A DNA stretch of 64,000 nt from Ostreococcus lucimarinus CCE9901. Its lineage: Eukaryota; Chlorophyta; Mamiellophyceae; Mamiellales; Bathycoccaceae. The position numbers and the translations under genes are program-made. A model generated the notes under the pieces. That model was not told the DNA's origin, searched no databases, and saw only the letters and a list, made by a program, of their open reading frames with translations. Below, in pieces: positions 51,916 to 61,455 of the stretch (positions are counted from its first letter, which is position 1; the number at the start of each line of letters is the position of its first letter). The stretch covers positions 549,586 through 613,585 of the forward strand of contig NC_009364.1 in the NCBI RefSeq assembly GCF_000092065.1, given 5' to 3'.

Positions 51916-53019
51916 CTACGACCCCTTGTCCACCTCTTCGTCGGCCTCTTCGTCGACGAAGAATGAGGCGAGCGACGCGACGAGAATCACTGCGCCTCCG
52001 ATTATCGTTGACTTTGTGAGCGTCTCACCGAGCGCCAACACGGACACCAGAGCGTTGAACGCGGGGGTGCTCGCATAAATGACTTGTGCCTCAGACGCCG
52101 ACACGCCCGCCTGTCCTTTCAACTGAATGTAATTCGCCAACGCGCCCGGGATGAAGGCGCTGTACACGACGGCGGCGGCGACGATGGGCGAAGCTAAAAA
52201 CGCAAACGACGCGTCTTCGGCGGATCCACCGCCGAAAACAGTGCGTGCATACCACGTACCCATGAACATCAGCATGACCAACGTCTTCGTACCCATCAAC
52301 TCCGAAGCACTGAACTCCTTGGCGTACTTGCCCGCGCGCAGCGTCAGCGCCGCGTAACACGCCGCCGACGCAAACGCCGCGCCGTCACCTTGCACGGCCA
52401 ACTCCGACGCCGTCGTACCGTCACCGCTCGAGACTGAATCCAAGCCGATCACGAGTACGCCGACGAATGTCATCAAGCACGCCGCCCACGTCTCTCGACT
52501 CACTCTATCGCCCTGAAGCACGGCGAGCGCCGGAACGAGGACGTTGACCGAGCCCATGATGAAGCCGCTGTGCGTCGACGACGTATGCTCTAATCCCCAC
52601 GCCTGTAACGACGTTCCGAGGGCGTTGAACAACCCGAGCTCGACTGCGGCGCTAATCGCGCGATCGGCCTCGACTTTTTCCCCTGGGCGCGCCGATTTCG
52701 ATCGCTCCATCGTCGAGAGCAGCGCCGGAACGAACGGCAACTGCGCCAAGCCGATGCGCGCGAGCGAAAGCGCCGCCGAACCAGGCGGTGTCTCCGAAAC
52801 GAACACGTAGCGCAGCGCGGGCGCGTACGTGGCCCACAACAATGGCACACAAAATAAAAGCAATCTCGCCGTCGCGGGATCGATCGCACCTTCGTCCTCG
52901 CCTTTGCCTCGGTCCTCGCCGCCTTCGTCGTCCCGCTCCGTCTCCGTCCCCGTCTCCGTCCCCGTCCCCGTCGCTCGAGCTCGCGGTGCGTCGCGTCGAC
53001 GCCGTCCGCGCGCGGACAT
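51916..53019 (-). CDS. DMT-superfamily (EamA) transporter, probably plastid
   Basis: The 367-residue protein has a Thr/Glu/Asp-rich N-terminal region followed by about ten hydrophobic segments in two EamA halves (LLLFCVPLLWATYAPALRY opens the first). FNALGTSLQAWGLEHTSSTHSGFIMG is the conserved half-1 block and VIYASTPAFNALVSVLALGE the half-2 block. It probably exports or exchanges a metabolite. The substrate is unknown. The ATG at 53019 gives a short Arg-rich leader; the frame stays open to 53382 with further ATGs, so a longer transit peptide is possible. Confidence 0.82.
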   Translation of the reverse strand: MSARGRRRRDAPRARATGTGTETGTETERDDEGGEDRGKGEDEGAIDPATARLLLFCVPLLWATYAPALRYVFVSETPPGSAALSLARIGLAQLPFVPALLSTMERSKSARPGEKVEADRAISAAVELGLFNALGTSLQAWGLEHTSSTHSGFIMGSVNVLVPALAVLQGDRVSRETWAACLMTFVGVLVIGLDSVSSGDGTTASELAVQGDGAAFASAACYAALTLRAGKYAKEFSASELMGTKTLVMLMFMGTWYARTVFGGGSAEDASFAFLASPIVAAAVVYSAFIPGALANYIQLKGQAGVSASEAQVIYASTPAFNALVSVLALGETLTKSTIIGGAVILVASLASFFVDEEADEEVDKGS

Positions 53020-53326
53020 CGCGTGATGACGACGATCGCGCTCGCGCTCGTCTCGTCCGCTCGTCGACGGTGTCTCCGACGCCCACGTCTCTCGCGCGTG
53101 CGTCGCGACGCGAACAGCACCGACACCGCGACGATGTCGATGTCGACGTCGACGTCGATGTCGATGTCGAAGCGCCGTCGTCCCGGTCATCGTCATCGCC
53201 GTCCCGGTCGTCGTCATCGCGCGCGTCGTCATCGCGCGCGCGACCGCACCGTCGTCGCCGAATGCGGAATGCGTCGCGTCGTGCTGGGCGCGATGGGCGC
53301 GCGCGAACCAACCGTCACACTGCGAC
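53020..53326. promoter_or_regulatory. Divergent spacer with GTCGAT/GTCGAC tracts, 307 bp
   Basis: It includes a hexanucleotide tract of GTCGAT and GTCGAC units (about 53133-53172) and GTCATCGCGCGC repeats (about 53216-53242). It is open in several frames because of its composition. No conserved coding sequence was recognised. Confidence 0.45.
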
Positions 53327-54607
53327 ATGGTGGTGCGCGCCATCGCGCCTCGCGTCATCGCGCGCGCGACCGCGGCGCGCACCGCGCGGTGCGCATCGAC
53401 GACGTCGGCGTCTACTTCGGGCGCGCGCGCCGCGATCGACGTCGAAGGCGACGACGACGGGACGACGGAACGTGGCCAGGAGCGCGCGCTTGTGCACTAC
53501 TGCAAGGGACTACGAGAAGCGTTGCGCGCGTGCGACGACGACGGAGCGACGATCGCACGCGAGAGGGAGTCGTTAGTTCGCGCGTGCGAGCGACTGAAAG
53601 CGACGCTGCCCGTGAAGTATCGCTCAGGCGCGTTCATGTCTGCTGGCGCGCTTGCGACGGCGTTTGGGTACGAGCTCGAACGCGCGCGGAGCGCGGAGCA
53701 CCTCGCGGCGATCACAAACGTGAAAGTACGCGCCGCCGAAAAAGGTTTAGTGCCGTATCACAGCGCGCGCGAGAGCTATGCGCGAGTGAGAGAGTTATTG
53801 GACGGATCCATCGAGCTTCGACACCTCGATTTCTCCGCCAACCGCATCGAAGACGCAAAAAGTGCGACGCCGTGGACACTGACTCATAACACGCCCGCGC
53901 TCGACGCCAAGCTCGTAGCGGCGGCGATTGAGGTCAGACGTACTGGATACGCTATCGTGGATGGACTCGTCGGCGAGCCGATGGCGAGCGCGATTCGGCA
54001 CGCGCTCGCGAATTTCGTCGACGAGGACGAGGACGCGAGGACTTTCAGCAAAGGAGAGCTCGATCAGAGCGAAAGGCGCATCCTAGGCGATGCAACGGTA
54101 GATAAAATACGCGATGACACCATCGCTTGGCTCAAAGGAGATGAGCGAGATATGGTTGGAGCGTTCGCGCAATTTTTACGCGTGACCGTGTTGCGTCCGC
54201 TCTTCAGCGCCTTCGCGACGACATCGCATGGATTATCGTCGGCGCCACCGCTTGCGCCGGTGGATTCGTACGTGAGTAATGCCATGCTGAGCGTGTACGC
54301 CCCTGGTGCGCGTGGTTTTGTATCACACGTTGACAATTGCGGACCCGATATCGACCCGCGAGCGTTGTCCGTCGTGTACTATCCGATATCGTCGACGCCC
54401 GAAGAAGGAGGCGCGATGGTCCTGTTCCCAGGTCACGAAACGAAAGAGGTTCGTTTAACGCCGACTCGCGATCGTTTAGTTCTGTTCGCGTCGGCACGCG
54501 TGCCACACGCCGTGGAACCGCGCGCGCGCGACGCTTCGCGTCGCATCGCGGCGAGCTTTTGGTTCGTCGGCCAGCCGCTCGCCGTGATGGCGGCAGCGGA
54601 AACGTAG
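53327..54607 (+). CDS. 2-oxoglutarate/Fe(II) dioxygenase, prolyl-4-hydroxylase (PHD/EGLN)-like
   Basis: The 426-residue protein has an organelle-type presequence (MVVRAIAPRVIARATAARTA). A helical region follows, then a C-terminal dioxygenase fold. The iron triad is His and Asp in FVSHVDNCG, and the distal His in ARVPHAVEP, with the 2-oxoglutarate Arg in the following RDASRRIAASFWF. The blocks LSVVYYPI, GGAMVLFPG and DRLVLFASARVPH match animal EGLN/PHD-type enzymes. Mitochondrial or plastid location is suggested by the N-terminus and is unusual for that class. The substrate is unknown. Confidence 0.87.
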   Translation: MVVRAIAPRVIARATAARTARCASTTSASTSGARAAIDVEGDDDGTTERGQERALVHYCKGLREALRACDDDGATIARERESLVRACERLKATLPVKYRSGAFMSAGALATAFGYELERARSAEHLAAITNVKVRAAEKGLVPYHSARESYARVRELLDGSIELRHLDFSANRIEDAKSATPWTLTHNTPALDAKLVAAAIEVRRTGYAIVDGLVGEPMASAIRHALANFVDEDEDARTFSKGELDQSERRILGDATVDKIRDDTIAWLKGDERDMVGAFAQFLRVTVLRPLFSAFATTSHGLSSAPPLAPVDSYVSNAMLSVYAPGARGFVSHVDNCGPDIDPRALSVVYYPISSTPEEGGAMVLFPGHETKEVRLTPTRDRLVLFASARVPHAVEPRARDASRRIAASFWFVGQPLAVMAAAET

Positions 54608-54730
54608 CAAATCCAAATCATAGTAGCGCACGCGTTCAAACGCAACGACGACGACGCCGACGATATGCGCTTCTCGCATCATCACTACACGCTAATTCAT
54701 CCCGCTACGCCGACGCTTCGTTTCGCGTCG

Positions 54731-55075
54731 CTATTTCCCTCCTCGCAACCCGGCGATGCGCGGCGCCTCGTCGTCCGTTTTTGCCTCGTTCGCCTCCTTC
54801 GCCGTCGTCTCGCGCGCGCGCGCCGCGCTCGAACGCGCGTGCTCGCTTCGAAACCCCAATTGCGTCAAATCCTCTCGCGCCATGAGCTCTCGCGCCATTC
54901 TACACTCTAAGTACGCCTTGGACAGCGTCGCGCACGCCGTCGCGTCGCGCTCGCGTCGCGCCAAACACTCCAAGTATCGCGTCTTGCTCGCGTCGCACTC
55001 GTGGAAGTGGTCGAGCGGGAACACCCCGCGCTCGGGGGCGTAACTCGTCGACGCGCGGTGCGAGGGCGTGGACAT
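54731..55075 (-). CDS. COX19: COX19, cytochrome c oxidase assembly factor
   Basis: The 114-residue CHCH protein has the twin CX9C pattern in ECDASKTRYLEC and CATLSKAYLEC, with the COX19 lead-in RGVFPLDHFHEC and follow-up RMARELMAREDLTQLGF. It works in copper delivery to cytochrome c oxidase in the mitochondrial intermembrane space. The C-terminal 45 residues are Arg/Ala/Glu-rich and poorly conserved. Its start codon overlaps (on the opposite strand) the first possible ATG of the PIG-Q frame. Confidence 0.94.
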   Translation of the reverse strand: MSTPSHRASTSYAPERGVFPLDHFHECDASKTRYLECLARRERDATACATLSKAYLECRMARELMAREDLTQLGFRSEHARSSAARARETTAKEANEAKTDDEAPRIAGLRGGK

Positions 55076-55283
55076 GGCGTCGCGATATCACGGGCGACGT
55101 CGCGCGAACCAAGCCCATCGCGAACCAGCCCAACCCATCGCGTCGCACGCGCGCGCGCCATTCGACCGCGCGTGCGCGCCGTCGCGCGGCGATAGCGACA
55201 ACGCTTTCATGCGCGTCGACGGCGATGACTCGGCCCGCGTCGTCGCGCGTCGTCGTCGTCGTCGCGCGCGCTCGAGCGACAAA

Positions 55284-57128
55284 ATGCGCGCCGACACCGA
55301 GGTCGTTGCGTCGTCGTCGTCGCGCGTCGTCGTGCGCGTCTTCGTGCCGCACGATCATCTGCGACGGACGTGGATGCGACAGTCGCGAACGGGTGATACC
55401 GCGGCGCCGGTGCCGCTGGACGTGTACGGGACGCGACGGGCGAGGGGAGATGGTCGAGGCGCGGATGTCGTGGCGTGGCGGGCGACGGAACGACCGCGTC
55501 GGAGACGACGCGATCGAGGCGCGCATGGAGCGCAGGAAGAAGGCGGGCGTGTGAAAAAGCTCGTTCGTGTCATGGAAATCGTGTTCGGGGACGACGACGA
55601 CGACGATGACGAAATGGGTGACGACGACGACGAGTGCGCGTGCTTCGTGACGATGCGCGTGGGACGCGCGTGGGATGAGGCGCCTCGCGCGTCTGCGCGC
55701 GTTCGGCGACCGGACGGACGGTGGGTGCGCGCGGATAACGCGGTAGTGATATTGTGTCCAATGCCGGACCCACCGTTGATGGTGATGACATTGGGAGGGG
55801 ATTATGTCTCCGAGGACGGCGCGGCGTGCGCGTTCGAGCTCGCGTTGGCGGATTTGAACGACGCTGGCCGAGCGGCGAACGGATTCGTGGAGCACGACGT
55901 TGGGTCCAGCTCGTCTGCGCCCTCATCATTGTCGATCGTGTCGCGCGCGATCGTCGCCGTGATCGATGCGGCGTTGCGAGGCTTGGATTACAAGTGCATC
56001 AAAAGTCTCGGCACCGAGGCGCGATGGGGCGGCGGCGTGACGACGCGAAGCGTGTGCGAGGTGTCCGCCAGCGCGTGCGTCTTGCGCGCGCGTTTAGTGC
56101 TCGCTCGCTCGCTTCTCGTCCGTGATGGTATGGATTGGCGACGATCTAGTAGACTTGATAAGCGCCGTCTCGTGGCGCGCGCGGTGCAAGTTGCCGTCGA
56201 CATCTTCGCGGGCGTTTGCGTCGCACGCGTGCGCGACTCGCGTGATGTGTCGTTCGCGCTCGAGCGTGTCGCCGTCGGTGGCTGGGGCACTCGACCGGGA
56301 TCGCGAGATCTTCTCGGCACACGAGTCATAGAGACTAACGCGCGATGGATCTCCCACGGCGATCCGCTCGGCGTCAAGTTGCACGTGCCGTTGGCTCGGG
56401 CTCTGGGATCGCTCGGCGTCGGCTTCGCGAGCACGCTCTCCGGCGCCTATGAATCCAGCAGCGCGGTCAAAGCGTACCTCGGTTTCGTGTCGTTTTCGCT
56501 TCGACACGGCGGTATATTCGGAGCTTCCATGGTGTTCGCCATCGCCGCGGACACGATGACGATATTTACCTCGCACATCAGCGCCCTGCACGTGTACAGC
56601 TCGCTCTTCATCACCGCCCAGCTGCGATGCGTGCGATTTCTCTATCGACGCTTCATCAACCCGAAGCTACCACCGAAAGGTTTCAAGGCCCCGCTCGCGG
56701 ATGCCCGACCGCGCACGGTCGAAGAAGTCGTCGTGGGCACACTCACGTTACCACCGCTCTTGCTGCTCTTTCCCACGGTATTCTTCTATTACATGTCGTA
56801 CTTGGTTCTCCACGCGGGCACCGTGCTCGTGCGCTTGGTCATGGTATTCGCTGCGTCGACGCTTCTCGCGTTCCCGACCGACGACGTCCTCGTGCGTCTG
56901 TGGACCCCCTACGCGTTTCCGCAGAGCGTTGACTTGCGCACTCGAGCCTTGCACGGCGTCGAATTCGCCACAATCGTCCCCACCTGTCGATCCTTCGGCG
57001 ACGTCTTGCAACCGTTCGCTCGCCAAGCGGGCGCTTGGCTTGGCGCGGTGGCCGTCGCCGTCGCTCGAGCGTGCGCGACGTGCGGACGATTTCCCCTGGC
57101 ACTAGTTCCGTTCTCTCGAGCGTATTGA
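55284..57128 (+). CDS. PIGQ: PIG-Q/GPI1, subunit of GPI-GlcNAc transferase
   Basis: This start gives 614 residues. The second half carries the Gpi1 domain: GVKLHVPLARALGSLG, YLGFVSFSLRHGGIFGASM, MTIFTSHISALHVYSSLF, VEEVVVGTLTLPPLLLLFPTVFFYY. Several membrane helices are visible. The N-terminal half contains RVVVRVFVPHDHL and an acidic Asp stretch. PIG-Q stabilises the PIG-A complex making GlcNAc-PI, the first step of GPI-anchor synthesis at the ER. The start is uncertain: 55074 and 55209 are in-frame ATGs, and 55074 would overlap the COX19 start codon. Confidence 0.85.
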   Translation: MRADTEVVASSSSRVVVRVFVPHDHLRRTWMRQSRTGDTAAPVPLDVYGTRRARGDGRGADVVAWRATERPRRRRRDRGAHGAQEEGGRVKKLVRVMEIVFGDDDDDDDEMGDDDDECACFVTMRVGRAWDEAPRASARVRRPDGRWVRADNAVVILCPMPDPPLMVMTLGGDYVSEDGAACAFELALADLNDAGRAANGFVEHDVGSSSSAPSSLSIVSRAIVAVIDAALRGLDYKCIKSLGTEARWGGGVTTRSVCEVSASACVLRARLVLARSLLVRDGMDWRRSSRLDKRRLVARAVQVAVDIFAGVCVARVRDSRDVSFALERVAVGGWGTRPGSRDLLGTRVIETNARWISHGDPLGVKLHVPLARALGSLGVGFASTLSGAYESSSAVKAYLGFVSFSLRHGGIFGASMVFAIAADTMTIFTSHISALHVYSSLFITAQLRCVRFLYRRFINPKLPPKGFKAPLADARPRTVEEVVVGTLTLPPLLLLFPTVFFYYMSYLVLHAGTVLVRLVMVFAASTLLAFPTDDVLVRLWTPYAFPQSVDLRTRALHGVEFATIVPTCRSFGDVLQPFARQAGAWLGAVAVAVARACATCGRFPLALVPFSRAY

Positions 57129-57363
57129 TTTATTAGCCATCGTAGCGCGTTGTAGTCGTAGTCAACGTCAATCGCCGCCGCGTTCGCCGCAAGCCGCGCG
57201 AGCGAGCACCCTGTCCTCAGTGCTCGACGCCCGCGAGTTCGCGCGCGAGGCGAAAAGTCGTTCGTCCGAACGCGCTCGACTTGAACGCGAGTGCGTGCGT
57301 GCTCGAGCGCCGTCTGTGTCGCCCTCCGCGCGCGCGCGCGACGTAACACCCCCGTCGAGCGCG

Positions 57364-58851
57364 ATGGACGGGGCGTTGGGCTTTTTGTCATCCCTGCTCG
57401 ATCGTGGACTTGGTCGAGGGCAAGAGACGACGGATCCGATCACCACGCGGCCGGTGAATACGTACGGGAGCGACGGGAGCGACGGGAGCGATGGAGCGAA
57501 GACGCGGCGGCGAGCGCGACCGGCGGCGCCGAAACCGACGCTGAGCGAAGAAGACGAGCGACGGTCGACGTACATTGAGAACGCGAAATACTTGTTGATC
57601 ACGTGCGTGGTGTGGGTGCACGCTTTGGATGACTTTTTAGCGACAGCCACGATCGTGAATGCCGAGAGCGCGAGCGTGCGGCGAACTAAACTCGACGTGA
57701 TGGAGCCGGCGTTGCCGTGGATTCGAGCGCTCTATCTCACGCTGGCGACGTTTAGCATGCCTCTTTTTACCGCTCTGGCGGGATTCCAGAGCAAGTCGTG
57801 GTTGGAAATCGCGAGAGGATACGACGCCAACGCCTCGGTGATGCTCGCGCGCGTGCAAAAGTCGACGTCCACGCTGATAGGAGGGTGGGTGTTTTGGCAA
57901 GCGTTGTACGTCGCGGTGTCGTATTCAGACGTATCACCGCTGCAATGGTGGTCACCCGTCGGCGTCACGTGGTTCCTGATCGCACTGTGGGTGTGGCGAA
58001 ACAGCGTATTACTCCTTGGGGCGCTGAGAGATAGCACAATCTACGCAATCGTGTGCGTATTAGCCATCGCCGTCGGTTTCACTGATACGCCGTCGACGAA
58101 GAATGGATTGGCGTTTTTGGATTGGCAACGCGTGTGCGCATACGCCATATACTTCTACGCTGGGTTAGTTTTAGTAAAGCGTGAGCACGTGGACGAGATT
58201 TTGAGGCGATTCATGCATCTTAGCAGGCCTTGGATGCGCTTCGCCGCGGGATATGGCGTTCTCGGCGTCGTTTTTGGCGCGTTTATGCTGTCGGATGTTC
58301 TCGGCGAGCCTTTCGGCGAAGTGCAAGAGTGGCTGCTCGTCGTCTCTCCTTATGGGGTAACCAAGTGGTACCATCCGATCATCGAGGCCCTTTGGCGCGT
58401 CGTGCTTTATCTCGTCGTCGCTTTGGCCTCAGTGGCGTTCATGAGCGTCGTGCCGACGGAGGAGTACTTCTTCACGGAATTGGGATCGCGGACGCTCACA
58501 GCCTATTTGCTTCATCGCGTGTTCCTCACGACTTACACCGACATCACGACCAAGTTTTGGGACGATGATGACATCGATGTCGCGTTCCAAATCACCATGG
58601 GCGTCTTCATGTTACCCCTACTAGTGTCTCAAGTGTGCTTGACCAGAGCCGTGACGACATTTTGCGCGCCCCTCGTCGACCCTGCGTCGCGAATGGCGGA
58701 GACGATGCCGTGGATTTTTCACGCTCGATACGACGCTTACGACACGACGGAAGAAGAAGAGATCATCGACGTCGCCGCTCGCGATGGTATCGAGACACCG
58801 CTCGATCCTACGGATCGCGATGTCGCGCGCTCGTGGCGAAGCGGAGAGTAA
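57364..58851 (+). CDS. Acyltransferase-3-like multi-pass membrane protein
   Basis: The 495-residue protein begins with a cytosolic, charged and Gly/Ser-rich tail, then the motif RSTYIENAKYLLITCVVWVHALD, where acyltransferase-3 proteins have their helix 1 with the catalytic-site His. About nine more helices follow (MPLFTALAGFQSK, WFLIALWVWRN, VCAYAIYFYAGLVLVKR, FMSVVPTEEYFFTELGSRTLTAYLLHRVFL). The LTAYLLHR block is like acyltransferase-3. It probably acylates an exported sugar or glycan, or has an unrelated role. The start is the first ATG; a GTG at 57220 was not used. Confidence 0.78.
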   Translation: MDGALGFLSSLLDRGLGRGQETTDPITTRPVNTYGSDGSDGSDGAKTRRRARPAAPKPTLSEEDERRSTYIENAKYLLITCVVWVHALDDFLATATIVNAESASVRRTKLDVMEPALPWIRALYLTLATFSMPLFTALAGFQSKSWLEIARGYDANASVMLARVQKSTSTLIGGWVFWQALYVAVSYSDVSPLQWWSPVGVTWFLIALWVWRNSVLLLGALRDSTIYAIVCVLAIAVGFTDTPSTKNGLAFLDWQRVCAYAIYFYAGLVLVKREHVDEILRRFMHLSRPWMRFAAGYGVLGVVFGAFMLSDVLGEPFGEVQEWLLVVSPYGVTKWYHPIIEALWRVVLYLVVALASVAFMSVVPTEEYFFTELGSRTLTAYLLHRVFLTTYTDITTKFWDDDDIDVAFQITMGVFMLPLLVSQVCLTRAVTTFCAPLVDPASRMAETMPWIFHARYDAYDTTEEEEIIDVAARDGIETPLDPTDRDVARSWRSGE

Positions 58852-58926
58852 TTCTCTACTGTAAATCTAAAATCTAAATCTAAACCATCTAAACTCAACG
58901 CTAACGACGCGAACTTGACACGTCGA

Positions 58927-59916
58927 TCATAAATCGAGCTTACCGGTCGCGACGAGCGCGACCCAGATCACGCCGACGACGAGCGCCGAGATGCCGCTCA
59001 CGACGGAGAAGCGAAACGCCACGGCGGCGCTCCTGGGAAGCAAACCGAGAAGAAACGCCAACGCAGTCATCGCTGCGACGCTAGAGACGACGAAACCGAA
59101 AATATACAACGCCACGCGCGTGGAATCTGCGAGAAACGCGGCTGGGAGAACGTAAACCACGCCCGAAACGCCCGAAACGCCGTGCGCGACTCCGACGCCG
59201 AACGCCGCGAATTTACCTTCGCGCGTCGACTCCTCGCCGACCATGTCTCGCATGCGATTCCAAAGCGAACGACGCTCGGAAATCGCTTCGCCGTGGATTT
59301 CGCGCGTACCGTGAACGTCGTTCTTGTGCGCGTGCTCGTGGGAGACTCCCAATGCGTGCGCCTCGGCGTGTGCGGCGCTCCCCGCCACGACGACGACGGC
59401 GACGGCGTTCCGCGCGCCCGCCGTCGCGCCATCCTCGGCGTGCGCCAGATCGTCATCGCGCGCCGCTTCATCTTCGACGTGCGCCTTGGCGTGCCTTTGT
59501 TTTCGGTCCCATCGCCACGCGCTCCTTAACGTCGCCAATCCTAACCAAATCATCGCGAACCCGACGACGAAGTCGCTCGCCGCCCCCAGCGCGTCTTCGT
59601 CCACTCGGTCTTCGCACGCCAACACGATTCCACCCACGAGCGCGAGCCCTAGGGCGTGTCCCGAGCCCCATCGCGCGCCTTGTCTCGCGCACGCCCACGC
59701 GAGGTCGCGTCGACGACGCGCGTCGTCTTCGTCGTCGTCGTCGTCGCCGTCCGCCAACCGTCGCGCCCGTTCGACGCGTCGCGCGCTCGTCGCCACCGCG
59801 AACACGCCCGCCAAGTGATCGGGTCCCGTGAGCGCGTGTAACGTCCCCGCGATGAGCGCTAATCCGAACGCTTCGCCCGCCGACGCATCGCGTAGCGCGC
59901 GCGACGCCCCGCCCAT
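58927..59916 (-). CDS. NicO/UreH-type nickel/cobalt transporter-like membrane protein
   Basis: The 329-residue protein begins with a helix containing LHALTGPDHLAGVFAV, the HxxxGPDH-like signature of the NicO/UreH family. GARWGSGHALGLALVG is the paired motif in the next conserved helix. A His/Asp-rich hydrophilic loop (SHEHAHKND) separates the two halves, followed by GVGVAHGVSGVSGVVYVLPA and a last helix ending VALVATGKLDL. It may move Ni2+ or Co2+, for example for urease, at a plastid or secretory membrane. The in-frame GTG at 59955 was rejected. Confidence 0.82.
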   Translation of the reverse strand: MGGASRALRDASAGEAFGLALIAGTLHALTGPDHLAGVFAVATSARRVERARRLADGDDDDDEDDARRRRDLAWACARQGARWGSGHALGLALVGGIVLACEDRVDEDALGAASDFVVGFAMIWLGLATLRSAWRWDRKQRHAKAHVEDEAARDDDLAHAEDGATAGARNAVAVVVVAGSAAHAEAHALGVSHEHAHKNDVHGTREIHGEAISERRSLWNRMRDMVGEESTREGKFAAFGVGVAHGVSGVSGVVYVLPAAFLADSTRVALYIFGFVVSSVAAMTALAFLLGLLPRSAAVAFRFSVVSGISALVVGVIWVALVATGKLDL

Positions 59917-60168
59917 GGCGCGACGCTTTATGACCGCCCGCCCGAACGCCCGCACGACCTCGTGCCTAGGGTTGTGCTTTTTTCAGTTCAACCAGTGCGA
60001 TAGTGCGATGCCTGTGCTGGGTGCTGCTGCGAACTACTCGTGACAAGGACGACGGCGGCGGCGCGGAAGACGCGGCGACAACACACCTGTCGTCGTCGTC
60101 GCGTTTGAACGCGTGCGCTAGAGTGCTACAACTTACTATCTATCTACATATTCATTCGCAACCAACTT
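59917..60168. other. Spacer between NicO-like start and the orphan stop, 252 bp
   Basis: Contains a T-run CTTTTTTCAG at about 59976-59987 and no conserved coding sequence or RNA gene. An in-frame window could not be linked to the NicO start by a clear splice site. Confidence 0.4.
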
Positions 60169-60900
60169 TTATTCGCCGTCCAAGAGTTCGTCAAGCCAAT
60201 CATCGTCGTTCGCGACGACGGGTTTCGGTGGTGCCGTCGGCTCGACGATTGGTCTCATTTCGTGTTTATGCCGCTCTTCGACGACCTCGGACGCCTCGCT
60301 CTGTGCACCCCGACCGTCGCCGTCTACGAATTCGTCGTACTCGTCGCTCAAACCGAGCAAACGCGCCAATCCGAGCGAGTTCAAATGTGCGCGTATATCG
60401 TCGCGATCGAGCGTCATCGCCTCGGCGATATCCTTCGCAACCGTTGACGTCGACGCTCGCGCGTTCGCGCCGTGCAGTAATAATCTTTCCGCGTCTTGAA
60501 GCGCGTCCACGCTCCAACTCGCGTCGAAGTGCGCCGCCGCCGCGCGCGGTCGAGGCAAACACTGCGTCGCGGCATCGCGCAAGAGTTCGTCTAAATCCGC
60601 CCCGCGCGACATCGCGCGGTCGTCTTCGTCGTCATCGCGCGTCTCCTCGTCCTCCCTCACATCATCACCGCGTCGCCGTTCGTCTTTGCTTCGCCTTTGC
60701 GTCGTCGACGTTGCGTCGCCTTCGCTTCGCCTTTGTGTCATCGTCGTCGTCGTCATCGTCGGTGTGCGCTGCCATCGCTTGTCGAGTCGTTTGCGCTGTT
60801 CGAAACGCGCGCGCGCGTCTCGTTTACGATCGTCCATGCGCGCGAAGACGCGCCGCCGTGTGCGGCGCGTCGCCGCCCAATCGGGACGCGCGCGCATCAT
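60169..60900 (-). CDS. Hypothetical acidic protein, C-terminal DDWLDELLDGE
   Basis: The 243-residue frame (ATG 60900; ATG 60837 also possible) was not assigned to a family with confidence. The N-terminus is Arg-rich and the middle is Asp/Thr/Arg-rich. A more ordered section covers about 95-185 (LDELLRDAATQCLPRPRAAA, DALQDAERLLLHG, AKDIAEAMTLDRDDI, LARLLGLSDEYDEFV). The C-terminal DDWLDELLDGE is reminiscent of the tail of Aven-type proteins, but that is weak. It could be a cytosolic or nuclear adaptor. Confidence 0.65.
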   Translation of the reverse strand: MMRARPDWAATRRTRRRVFARMDDRKRDARARFEQRKRLDKRWQRTPTMTTTTMTQRRSEGDATSTTQRRSKDERRRGDDVREDEETRDDDEDDRAMSRGADLDELLRDAATQCLPRPRAAAAHFDASWSVDALQDAERLLLHGANARASTSTVAKDIAEAMTLDRDDIRAHLNSLGLARLLGLSDEYDEFVDGDGRGAQSEASEVVEERHKHEMRPIVEPTAPPKPVVANDDDWLDELLDGE

Positions 60901-60947
60901 TCGGCGACGCGCAACGGGAGGCGACGACGGTGCGCGCGGTGCGAAGC

Positions 60948-61361
60948 ATGGACGCTACGATCGGGCACGGGGTGATATGTACCCTGGACGAGTGCGCACG
61001 CCGCGCCAAGGAGGCGGACGGGCACGAAGTTTCGATTCGCACGTTGGGAGTGCTCGAGCGTTTCGATACTGACACCGAGCGCGGGACGCTGCGAGCGACG
61101 TCGAAGAGTGCGTCTGGTGCTGACGACGTACACATCGACGTTGACTTCAGCGCCGTGCGACGAGACGAGGACAGCGCGTTCGATGGCGCCGTTCGCACCG
61201 GATCGCGCGTGTGCGTCATTGGCGAGGCGAGACGCGTCGGCGACGAAGCACTGTTTGAGATACGCGCGCGCGTCGTGCGCGCGATGGATGGGTTGGACAT
61301 GCGCGCGTACGGAAAGGCGTTGGAAATCCGCCGAAAATTCCTGGGCGAAACGCCGCCGTAG
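60948..61361 (+). CDS. TEN1: TEN1-like telomere-capping CST subunit (OB fold)
   Basis: The 137-residue protein is a small OB-fold. Matching features are VSIRTLGVLERFDTDT (strand 1-2), VHIDVDFSAV, GSRVCVIGEARRV, and the C-terminal helix RARVVRAMDGLDMRAYGKALEIRRKFL, which closely resembles the ARxxRxxDGLDxxxYxxxLxxRRxFL end of plant TEN1. It would cap telomere 3' overhangs and recruit Pol-alpha together with CTC1 and STN1. The gene lies about 2.4 kb from the telomere itself. The start is the first ATG after the divergent gene. Confidence 0.8.
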   Translation: MDATIGHGVICTLDECARRAKEADGHEVSIRTLGVLERFDTDTERGTLRATSKSASGADDVHIDVDFSAVRRDEDSAFDGAVRTGSRVCVIGEARRVGDEALFEIRARVVRAMDGLDMRAYGKALEIRRKFLGETPP

Positions 61362-61455
61362 CGGTGGCGAGCGAGTCGACGGAGAGGCGTCGCGACGACG
61401 CGTAGAACGTAGAGTAGACGAATAGATAAATATGTAGCCCTCGTAGCTTTCGTCA

